From contig JANYIP010000378.1 of NCBI GenBank assembly GCA_025361995.1, forward strand, positions 1 through 5,707: a stretch of 5,707 nucleotides of DNA, read 5' to 3'. This document shows, piece after piece, positions 1-5,387 of this stretch. Position 1 is the stretch's first letter; each line of letters starts with the position of its first letter. The notes below the pieces were generated by a model. The model searched no databases and was not told the origin of the DNA. It saw nothing but the letters and a program-made list of their open reading frames with translations. The translations under genes were made by a program, and so were the position numbers. Source of the DNA: Streptomycetales bacterium. GTDB taxonomy: Bacteria > Actinomycetota > Actinomycetes > Prado026.

Positions 1-898
1 CGGTGTACGACGAGACCAGCGACCTGTCGAAGGCGCTGCGCGACATCGCGCGCATGATCAAGGCCGGGGTGTAGGCCTGGACCGTGCCGAGCATGTTGAC
101 CGTTGCGAGCGCACCGAGAGTGGTGGCGATCGGCGCCTGGACAGTCGCTGGTGCGCCGGTGTTGAGAGCGCGCAGCGCCGCGTCCCACTGAGCAAGCGGG
201 ATGTCCGAGGCACCGGAGAGAGTGAACCCGTCGATGCTGCCGATGCCGAGGACCGGCGCCGGCCCGGCGAACGCCTGCGAGACCTCGGTATACCCCACCT
301 CGCACGCCTGGAACGCAGTCCCGGTCCCGCGCGCGCCGAGCATGCGGTCCAGCCACCCGGTACGCAACGACGACCCGGGGGCGGCCTTCTCGAGCTCCTG
401 GGTGGCCTCGAAGTGCGAGCGGGTCGGGTTGACCTGGCCGACCGCGTGGACCAGGCCGAAAGTTCCAGCCGCCCACATCGGCATCAGCGGCGCCATGGCC
501 GGGTGCAGGCCGAACCGGTTGTCGTTGCCGTTCGCAGCGGTGCGCAGGTCAAGAAGCGAGTTCTGCGGGATCCCGATGCCGGGCCGCAGCGTGTAGTAGT
601 CCGGGTCGATCGGCACTGCCATCGACAGCCCGTCGAACCCGCCGCGCAGCGACAACACGATCAGGACGTCTCCGGCGTACGTCGGCGTGGAAGCGAAGGC
701 CAGCTGCGTCGACAGCTCACGGCCGGTGAGCGCCGTCGCTGCGGCCACCACGGCGCTGCGCTTCAGGAACGAGCGCCGGCTGAAGCCGTACCGGCCGAGG
801 ATGTCGGAGCCGGCGGGGTCGCCCTCGGGGCACCCGCAGTCGCGGGTGCGGGCCGCGGGCTCGGCTTCGTGCTGACCGTCAGTCGTCTGGGTTCGCAT
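1..898 (-). CDS. DUF1501 family protein with Tat signal, 3' end missing and abnormal
   Basis: This reading frame starts at ATG 898 and stays open to the window edge (299 codons). It has a long N-region with a CGC cysteine pair (residues 21-23), a twin-arginine signal SRRSFLK (40-46) and a hydrophobic Ala/Val stretch (about 49-58), so Tat export is predicted. The family hallmarks follow: LSLRGGFDGLSMAVP (about 82-96), FGLHPAMAPL (129-138) and a SHFEATQELE block (161-170). DUF1501 proteins are, to my knowledge, related to the alkaline phosphatase/sulfatase superfamily, but their substrate is unknown. Family members usually exceed 400 residues, so the C-terminal third is absent. Only residues 1-279 (down to base 62) look native. 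The last 20 codons are antisense to a DUF1501 motif (see the entry at 3-71), so the encoded tail is spurious. The gene follows the DUF1800 gene by 12 bases and is probably co-transcribed with it. The family call is firm; the function is not known. Confidence 0.9.
   Translation of the reverse strand, partial: MRTQTTDGQHEAEPAARTRDCGCPEGDPAGSDILGRYGFSRRSFLKRSAVVAAATALTGRELSTQLAFASTPTYAGDVLIVLSLRGGFDGLSMAVPIDPDYYTLRPGIGIPQNSLLDLRTAANGNDNRFGLHPAMAPLMPMWAAGTFGLVHAVGQVNPTRSHFEATQELEKAAPGSSLRTGWLDRMLGARGTGTAFQACEVGYTEVSQAFAGPAPVLGIGSIDGFTLSGASDIPLAQWDAALRALNTGAPATVQAPIATTLGALATVNMLGTVQAYTPALIMRAMSRSAFDRSLVSSYT
3..71 (+). other. Inverted fragment of the DUF1501 gene's own C-terminal region
   Basis: The plus strand reads, in frame from base 3, V-Y-D-E-T-S followed by DLSKALRDIARMIKAGV, then an immediate TAG (72-74). 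This matches the conserved block that in DUF1501 proteins lies after the middle of the chain, of the type DLGxALRDVARLIKAxVGL, just before the GGWDxH/GNWDMH region. The DUF1501 gene here lies on the minus strand, so the block is in the wrong orientation and would be expected right after the point where the minus-strand frame degenerates. The ten bases GGCCGGGGTG (62-71) end this fragment as codons K-A-G-V. Read on the minus strand, the same ten bases (CACCCCGGCC) end the native DUF1501 reading as T-P-A. They therefore act as the shared microhomology at an inverted junction. The fragment is not an independent gene. Confidence 0.8.
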
Positions 899-904
899 GG
901 TCGG

Positions 905-908
905 CTCC
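905..908 (-). promoter_or_regulatory. Ribosome binding site of the DUF1501 gene
   Basis: GGAG lies six bases upstream of ATG 898, in the 12-base gap after the DUF1800 stop codon. It fixes the start of the DUF1501 gene and supports translation from a shared transcript. Confidence 0.75.
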
Positions 909-910
909 GC

Positions 911-2503
911 TCAGCGCATCGTGTGGTAGACGGAGTCGAGGATCAGCTTGACCAGGTACGGGAAGCGCCAGTCCGGGTTCCAGTACGCGTCGTTGACGCC
1001 GACCGGGTCGGTCGCTGCCACGCCCATGAACGTCAGGATCGCTGCTCGGCCGTCCGGGGTGAGCGTCTGGTAGACCAGCCGCTGCGCCATCAGGTCCACG
1101 AAGGCGCCGTACGTCGCCGGGCGCGTCGTGGGCAGCAGGGAGGGCGCCTGCAGCAGCGGGTTGGGGTCCGGGAGGTTGGTGATCGGCCACCACTGCCCGG
1201 CCGCTGCCATGTGCAGGTTCCAGCGCTCGAGCGTCCCGTTCGTGGACTGCCAGTCCTGCGCCGTGTCCGGGTAGCCGTTCGGCAGCGCCCAGGCCATCGG
1301 CTGCTGCCCCAGGTCGCCCGACTGCCAGTAGAGCGCCTGCAGGCCGTCCGTCCCGGTGCCCGGGTCGGGGGTCACTCCGAGGGTGCGCATGGTCGCGATC
1401 AGGTCCTCCATCGGGCGGCGCACCTTCTGGCCGATCGAGAAGAGGAACTCCTTGCTCGCGAAGAGCTGCTTCAGCACCGGCACGATCGCGGTGTCGTTCG
1501 CCAGGTACGTCGCGGCGAGCCGGGCGGCCAGCGCCGGCCGCGGGTCGTCGGAGACGAACCGGGTGACCAGCTTGTCGGCGATCCGTCGCGCCGTCGCTGG
1601 GTGGTGCGCCAGGTACGAGATGTAGGCCTTGCCCATTGCGTAGCCGGCGGCCTGGCTGGTGTTCGGGGCCGAGAAGCCCATCACGGTGAGCGTCTCGGTC
1701 GGCCCCGGCGTGAAGTAGTGGTTCTCCGCGATGTACTCGAACGTGCCGGTGAGCGTGTCGGACGGGTAGGGGTCGTGCACGCCGTACCCGCTCATGATCA
1801 GCGCCGAGCTGCGCATGTCCACCTCGGTGTACCCGGCGCCGACGCCGACGGTGTGGAGCTCCAGCAGCTCGCGCCCGTAGTTCTCGTTGAAGTCCGGCGG
1901 GGCCGAGTCCGCGTTGTTGAGGTAGCGCATCATGGCTGGGTGGTTGGCGCTCGCCCAGAGCATGTCCGCGAAGCGGCCGAAGGCGTACTTGCGGATCACG
2001 TTCTTGTCGTAGTCGTGCCGGCTGTCCCAGACATCGCTGCTCGGGTTCGTGACGTTGAGGTGGTTCGACCAGAACTCGACCATCACCTCGAAGAGCTGGC
2101 GCCGGCTCCAGGTGGCACGCAGCAGCGTGACCTGACCCAGGTCGTACATCACGTCCCAGGCACCGTTGGAGAGATAGTGCCGGGCCTGCGGAATGGTCCA
2201 CCCGAGCCGGGGGAAGCGCGCGGCGTACCCGTCGCAGACGTGGTCGTCGATCGTGGCCGGGCTGAGCTGGGCCGCAAGCCACTTCCCGGCGCCCATCGAG
2301 TTGATCTCCGCGACCGACGTCGGCGAGGGGCCGAATGTCAGCCGCCGAAGCATGTGCAGGTTCCGGTCGTTGGTGAGGACCGGACCGCTCGCCGCCGCGG
2401 GGGGGGACGCGGCGGACGAGACGGCTCCGGACGCCGCAACCGCTGCTCCCACCGCGGCGACCCGGAACAGGTCACGACGGGAGACGTGCGAGTGAGGGGT
2501 CAC
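911..2503 (-). CDS. DUF1800 family protein with Tat signal
   Basis: This 530-residue protein starts at GTG 2503. It begins with a twin-arginine signal, SRRDLFR (8-14), and an Ala/Val-rich hydrophobic segment (15-38), so export of the folded protein by Tat is predicted. The DUF1800 signatures follow in order: HMLRRLTFGPSP (50-61), FWSNHLNV (144-151), NENYGRELLELHTVGV (206-221), HPATARRIADKLVTRFVSDD (301-320), KVRRPMEDLIATMRTLGV (360-377) and LGQQPMAWALPNGYPDTA (398-415). The length is complete for the family. The biochemical role of DUF1800 is not established; pairing with a DUF1501 gene, as here, is common in bacteria and suggests the two exported proteins act together. An ATG at 2545 would add 14 residues. 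I prefer GTG 2503 because the extra stretch uses codons rare in this genome (AGA, ACA, AAT, CGA) and is mostly arginine. Neither start has a clear ribosome binding site. The frame stays open much further upstream, but that part is a shadow of the opposite-strand genes. Confidence 0.93.
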   Translation of the reverse strand: MTPHSHVSRRDLFRVAAVGAAVAASGAVSSAASPPAAASGPVLTNDRNLHMLRRLTFGPSPTSVAEINSMGAGKWLAAQLSPATIDDHVCDGYAARFPRLGWTIPQARHYLSNGAWDVMYDLGQVTLLRATWSRRQLFEVMVEFWSNHLNVTNPSSDVWDSRHDYDKNVIRKYAFGRFADMLWASANHPAMMRYLNNADSAPPDFNENYGRELLELHTVGVGAGYTEVDMRSSALIMSGYGVHDPYPSDTLTGTFEYIAENHYFTPGPTETLTVMGFSAPNTSQAAGYAMGKAYISYLAHHPATARRIADKLVTRFVSDDPRPALAARLAATYLANDTAIVPVLKQLFASKEFLFSIGQKVRRPMEDLIATMRTLGVTPDPGTGTDGLQALYWQSGDLGQQPMAWALPNGYPDTAQDWQSTNGTLERWNLHMAAAGQWWPITNLPDPNPLLQAPSLLPTTRPATYGAFVDLMAQRLVYQTLTPDGRAAILTFMGVAATDPVGVNDAYWNPDWRFPYLVKLILDSVYHTMR

Positions 2504-2577
2504 ACGATTTGTTCGGCGCGCACGACGCGGTCTCTGTGCGGCCATTCGGGTGAGGTTGGGTCTGAGACCATGGCGGT
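2504..2577. promoter_or_regulatory. Divergent intergenic region between DUF1800 and haemoglobin genes
   Basis: Both flanking genes are transcribed away from this 74-base gap, so promoters for both must lie in it or reach into the neighbouring coding ends. No convincing -10/-35 pair could be identified on either strand. Neither gene has a Shine-Dalgarno sequence, which would fit leaderless transcripts. The gap contains an 11-base palindrome, GGTCTGAGACC, at 2559-2569, nine bases (2570-2577 plus the junction) before the haemoglobin GTG. It could be an operator or chance. Confidence 0.4.
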
Positions 2578-2976
2578 GTGACCGACCCCGCCGGCAGCCA
2601 GGACCCCACTCCCTATGAAGCGATGGGTGGCCGGGCCACGTTCGAGCGGCTCGTCGGGCGGTTCTACGCCGGTGTGGCCGAGGACCCGGTGCTCCGTCCG
2701 CTGTACCCGGAGGAGGACCTGCGGCCGGCCTACGACCGGCTGCTGATGTTCCTCGAGCAGTACTGGGGTGGGCCGCGGACGTACTCTGACCAGCGGGGGC
2801 ACCCGCGACTGCGGATGCGGCACGCGCCCTTTGCCGTGACCCCGCTGGCCCGCGACCGCTGGCTCGTCCACATGCGGGCCGGCGTCGACGAGCTGGGCCT
2901 GGACCCGGCCCTGGAGCAGCAGCTGTGGGGCTACCTGGTGGCCGCGGCCGAGAGCATGGTGAACACCTTCGAGTGA
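2578..2976 (+). CDS. glbO: Group II truncated haemoglobin (GlbO type)
   Basis: This 132-residue protein is a complete 2-on-2 globin of group II (trHbO). It is cytoplasmic and binds haem and O2; in mycobacteria the family is linked to O2 handling and protection from oxidative and nitrosative stress. The core MFLEQYWGGPRTYS (57-70) and QRGHPRLRMRHAPF (72-85) is almost the same as M. tuberculosis GlbO as I recall it. The key residues are all present: Tyr B10 (Y30), Tyr CD1 (Y43 in LYPEEDL), the proximal His F8 (H82) and the group II Trp G8 (W95). The GTG start at 2578 gives about seven more N-terminal residues than GlbO. The next in-frame start, ATG at 2623 inside YEAMGG, would cut into the A helix, so 2578 is preferred. 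No Shine-Dalgarno sequence precedes it. The gene is divergent from the DUF1800 gene and 76 bases upstream of the sigma factor gene, from which it appears separately transcribed. Confidence 0.95.
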   Translation: MTDPAGSQDPTPYEAMGGRATFERLVGRFYAGVAEDPVLRPLYPEEDLRPAYDRLLMFLEQYWGGPRTYSDQRGHPRLRMRHAPFAVTPLARDRWLVHMRAGVDELGLDPALEQQLWGYLVAAAESMVNTFE

Positions 2977-3015
2977 GGCCGAGTCGCGGTCCCGGAAAGA
3001 AAGGCTCTCCTGGAC

Positions 3016-3044
3016 GCAACCTTTGGGCCGGGCAACAGCGTCTT
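3016..3044 (+). promoter_or_regulatory. ECF-type promoter of the sigma factor operon
   Basis: GCAACCTTT (3016-3024) resembles an ECF -35 element with its AAC core. CGTCTT (3039-3044) resembles the CGTC-type -10 element. The gap between CAACC and CGTC is 17 bases, within the usual range. A transcript start is expected around 3051-3053, which coincides with the GTG at 3053. Position directly in front of an ECF sigma gene suggests autoregulation, which is typical for this class; that part is inference. Confidence 0.5.
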
Positions 3045-3052
3045 GATCGCCA

Positions 3053-3619
3053 GTGGACCTGGCGCCGGACGATCCGGCGAGGGCTGAGCGGACGGGGGAG
3101 CTGGTGGCGGACCGGGAGAGTTTCGACGGCTTCGTCGAAGCGCGGTCGGGTCGGCTGCTGCGGACCGCCTTCCTCCTGACCCGCGACTGGGGACTGGCGG
3201 AGGACCTGTTGCAGACCGTTCTGGCGAAGGCCTGGTTCGCCTGGGGGCGCATCGAGACCGATCCCGAGGCGTACGTCCGGCGGGCACTCGTCACGACCTA
3301 CACGTCGTGGTGGCGGCGCAACTGGCGCGGGGAGACTCCCGCCGAGCTGCTGCCCGAGCGGCCGGCCCCTGATGTCCTGCGGGAGATCGACGAGCGAGAC
3401 GCCGTCTGGGCCGCGCTGGGCCGGCTCGCACCGCGGCAGCGCGCCGTGATCGTGCTGCGCTTCTACGAAGACCTGTCCGAGGCCGAGACGGCGGCCGTGC
3501 TCGGCTGCAGCGTCGGCACCGTCAAGAGCCAGACCAGCCGGGCCCTGGAACGTCTGCGTTGCGACCCGCTCGCGACGACAGCCGGCCGCCGGCACTCGAT
3601 GCTCACCGAGAGGGGTTGA
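3053..3619 (+). CDS. ECF RNA polymerase sigma factor, SigE family
   Basis: This is a small ECF (group 4) sigma factor of 188 residues that would direct RNA polymerase to a limited stress or envelope regulon. Region 2 covers about residues 24-90, with the family pattern FVEARSGRLLRTAFLLTRDW (27-46), AEDLLQTVLAKAW (49-61) and PEAYVRRALV (71-80) followed by the WWRR stretch. Region 4 covers about 115-170, with LAPRQRAVIVLRFYEDLSEA (125-144) and the recognition helix in CSVGTVKSQTSRAL (152-165). There is no extra C-terminal regulatory domain. The GTG at 3053 sits at the predicted transcript start and would be leaderless. An alternative GTG at 3104, preceded by GGGGGAG at 3094-3100, gives a 171-residue protein starting M-ADRESFDGF, closer to the usual family N-terminus. 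Which one is used is open. The next gene begins six bases after the stop, so the two form an operon. Confidence 0.92.
   Translation: MDLAPDDPARAERTGELVADRESFDGFVEARSGRLLRTAFLLTRDWGLAEDLLQTVLAKAWFAWGRIETDPEAYVRRALVTTYTSWWRRNWRGETPAELLPERPAPDVLREIDERDAVWAALGRLAPRQRAVIVLRFYEDLSEAETAAVLGCSVGTVKSQTSRALERLRCDPLATTAGRRHSMLTERG
3608..3615 (+). promoter_or_regulatory. Ribosome binding site deciding the start of the membrane protein gene
   Basis: GAGAGGGG overlaps the end of the sigma factor gene and lies nine bases upstream of GTG 3625. It also directly abuts TTG 3616, which overlaps the sigma TGA stop and is too close for good initiation. The spacing favours GTG 3625 as the start. Confidence 0.6.
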
Positions 3620-3624
3620 TCGCC

Positions 3625-4689
3625 GTGCTCGACCGGGCATCGGTCTCCGAGGACGACCTGCGCGTCCTGCTCCGCGACAGAGCGGGCGAGCCGGACCACC
3701 GCAGCGGCCGCCTCGTCGAGGTGCAGCAGCGCGTCGGCCGCCTGCGTCGGCGCCGGATGGCAGCGACCGGTGCTGTGGCCGTCGCGGCGGTGGTCGCCGG
3801 CATCATCGGCGTCGCCCCATCCGGGGACGGGGGCCGGACCGGACAGCCGATCGCCTCAGGCCCGCCGCCGGCAACGCCCTCATCAACACCGTCGGCCAGC
3901 CCGCGTCCGTCCGGGACGCTGCCCGAGTACTTGCGCGGCGGCCGACTCGCGGCCTCGGTCGAGCGCAGCGACCCGACCGGGGTGTCACTGACCTTCACGC
4001 CGTCGACGCTGGCCTTCGGCATCGTCGCGGCGTGCACGACACCGGGTGCGGACGTCGGCAACGCGGCCAACCCGTCGAGCCAGGTGACCATCGACGGCAA
4101 GTCGTACATCGGGTTCAGCTGCTCCCCGAGCGGGCCGATGGGCACCGACGGCGGCTCCGACATGAGCCGGCCATCGCAGGACTTCGCCCAGGCCTACGGC
4201 CTGCACGTCGGCAAGCCGGTGCACGTCAGCCTGAGCTGGGGCGACGGCGTCAGCAGGATCGGCACCGCGTGGCGGCTGGCCGTGTACGAGGCGGTCCCGC
4301 TGGCGCAGTACCCGTTCCCGGCCCGGCCGGCCACGCTCCTGACCCCGGAGCTCGGCTTCTCGCCCCTGTACCCGCAGGACGTCTCACTCTTCACCGCCGC
4401 AGCGACCGCCGCTCACCCGAACACGACGGTCACGAATGCCGATGTCACGCTGCGGCACGGACTCACCATCAGCGGAGTCGCCGTGGAACCGGGCCAGATC
4501 GAGGTCCTGGTGAACGGGCACGTCGTCTCGCTGTCCCGATCGTGGGACTACACCGAGCAGTCCTTCAGCGCAGGGGCCGACCTGGCGTCAATGGGACTCA
4601 AAGCCGGCGCGCACGTCGCGATCACCATCCGTACCGAGCGGTTCACCGCGGCGAGCTGGCAAGTCGTGATCTTCGACTCGACGTCGTAG
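3625..4689 (+). CDS. Single-pass membrane protein, putative partner of the sigma factor
   Basis: This protein has 354 residues from GTG 3625. The first 45 residues are charged and probably cytoplasmic, ending in the basic run RLRRRRM. A single membrane helix follows (about 46-65, AATGAVAVAAVVAGIIGVAP), then a low-complexity Pro/Ser/Thr linker (about 78-98), then about 255 extracytoplasmic residues. The positive-inside rule places the C-terminus outside. The outer part contains two cysteines (137 and 166), 29 residues apart, that could form a disulfide. It ends in a beta-rich stretch with GQIEVLVNGHVVSLSRSWDY (290-309). I do not recognise its fold. Position five bases after an ECF sigma gene and this topology suggest an anti-sigma factor or sensor, but there is no HxxxCxxC zinc anti-sigma motif and the N-terminal part is short for an anti-sigma domain. 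That role is therefore inference. The frame is open upstream to 3559, inside the sigma gene; the ribosome binding site supports 3625. The stop is TAG at 4687-4689. Confidence 0.8.
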   Translation: MLDRASVSEDDLRVLLRDRAGEPDHRSGRLVEVQQRVGRLRRRRMAATGAVAVAAVVAGIIGVAPSGDGGRTGQPIASGPPPATPSSTPSASPRPSGTLPEYLRGGRLAASVERSDPTGVSLTFTPSTLAFGIVAACTTPGADVGNAANPSSQVTIDGKSYIGFSCSPSGPMGTDGGSDMSRPSQDFAQAYGLHVGKPVHVSLSWGDGVSRIGTAWRLAVYEAVPLAQYPFPARPATLLTPELGFSPLYPQDVSLFTAAATAAHPNTTVTNADVTLRHGLTISGVAVEPGQIEVLVNGHVVSLSRSWDYTEQSFSAGADLASMGLKAGAHVAITIRTERFTAASWQVVIFDSTS

Positions 4690-4701
4690 CCGGTCGCGCC
4701 T

Positions 4702-4714
4702 GCGGACCTTCCGC
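4702..4714. terminator. Weak hairpin between convergent genes
   Basis: GCGGA and TCCGC form a perfect five-base-pair stem with a three-base loop (CCT) in the 26-base gap between the converging stop codons at 4689 and 4716. There is no U-tract on either strand. It may help termination in both directions, but in such G/C-rich DNA a stem of this size is expected fairly often by chance. Confidence 0.25.
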
Positions 4715-4715
4715 G

Positions 4716-5387
4716 CTACAGGGCGAACAGGTCGAGGCTGGCTCCCGAGTCGGTACGGGCAGCCACCGATCCACCGGGGCACCCGAGCCGGCGCCAGCTA
4801 CCGCTGGAGTACGCCGTGACCTCGCCGTCCCGGCCGAGCAGGCCGGTGAGCTCGGCGGCGTGCGCGACGCGCAGCGGCACTCCAGCGACGACCGGCCGGC
4901 CCCAGATGTCCGCGGCCACCGCGTCGAGCTGAGCACGTGAGCGCTCGGGCTCACCGATGAGCTCGACCCGGCGGGCGAAGCCGTCGACGCCGACCCGGAC
5001 CGCGTCGTAGACGGCGCCGGCGGGCACTGTCGCCAGGACGGTCCAGCCGGTGCGGGGCGGCAGCAGCCCGGCCCAGGCCGGGCCCTGGACCGACGGCGGC
5101 ACCTCGACGGGGAGAGCAGCGTCGACGGCTCCCTCGTCACTGTCGGCCAGCCGCTCCAGCAGGCGGACCGCAGACACCGTCACATCGCCCAGGTCAGACG
5201 GCTGGCGCAGCGCCAGCGGGCGCAGAGTGACGACGTCCAGCGGCGGACCGCCCCACACACCGAGGATCGGTGCGTCGGAGGTGGCCTGCAGCCGTACGCA
5301 CGCGCGGCCGTCGAGAGCCACCAACCGGCTCAGGTATCCGCGCAGAGCGCTCCGCTCGCCGAGATCAGCGGGCCAGAACTCGCTCAC
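4716..5387 (-). CDS. Conserved-looking hypothetical protein, translationally coupled to a thioesterase
   Basis: This 223-residue protein starts at GTG 5387 and ends at TAG 4718-4716. I do not recognise the family. It has no signal peptide and no membrane helix, so it should be cytoplasmic. The N-terminal half (FWPADLGERSALRGYLSRLV, then VRLQATSDAPILGVWGGPPL at 31-50) looks like an alpha/beta domain with hydrophobic strands (DVVTLRPLAL, 51-60). The C-terminal part, from about residue 114 (WTVLATVPAGAVYDAV), has alternating hydrophobic residues, the segment DGFARRVELIGEPERSRAQL (135-154) and ends in ASLDLFAL. Codon use is strongly G/C at third positions, which supports a real gene. Its GTG overlaps the TGA of the upstream thioesterase gene by four bases (GTGA), so translation is probably coupled and the two products may act in one process. 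No enzymatic role can be assigned. Confidence 0.8.
   Translation of the reverse strand: MSEFWPADLGERSALRGYLSRLVALDGRACVRLQATSDAPILGVWGGPPLDVVTLRPLALRQPSDLGDVTVSAVRLLERLADSDEGAVDAALPVEVPPSVQGPAWAGLLPPRTGWTVLATVPAGAVYDAVRVGVDGFARRVELIGEPERSRAQLDAVAADIWGRPVVAGVPLRVAHAAELTGLLGRDGEVTAYSSGSWRRLGCPGGSVAARTDSGASLDLFAL

Noticed and set aside
3..74. A short plus-strand frame ending in TAG as a possible small gene or the end of an upstream plus-strand gene
   Set aside because: Its sequence is an internal DUF1501 block, and the TAG arises only at the inverted junction. It is a displaced fragment and not a gene end.
413..2581. A 722-codon open frame on the plus strand, antisense to the DUF1501/DUF1800 operon
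   Set aside because: The translation is Arg/Val/Gly-rich low-complexity sequence with no family features, as expected from the complement of high-GC coding DNA. The minus strand carries clear family motifs over the same span.
2570..2581. A three-codon leader frame (ATG GCG GTG TGA) overlapping the haemoglobin start
   Set aside because: Too short to judge, with no ribosome binding site, and the overlap is easily explained by chance.
2977..3015. Possible terminator after the haemoglobin gene
   Set aside because: Only a four-base GTCC/GGAC match around a long purine-rich loop can be drawn, with no U-tract. This is not enough to call a terminator.
2504..3640. Upstream extension of the DUF1800 frame to base 3640 (909 codons in total)
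   Set aside because: The extension runs antisense through the haemoglobin and sigma factor genes, is Pro/Arg-rich, and places the Tat signal in the middle of the protein. The signal must be N-terminal.
4032..4940. A 302-codon plus-strand frame overlapping the membrane protein gene and running past its stop
   Set aside because: Arg/Gly/Pro-rich shadow frame. The membrane protein frame has sensible topology and beta-strand pattern over the same bases, and the right end is antisense to the 223-residue gene.
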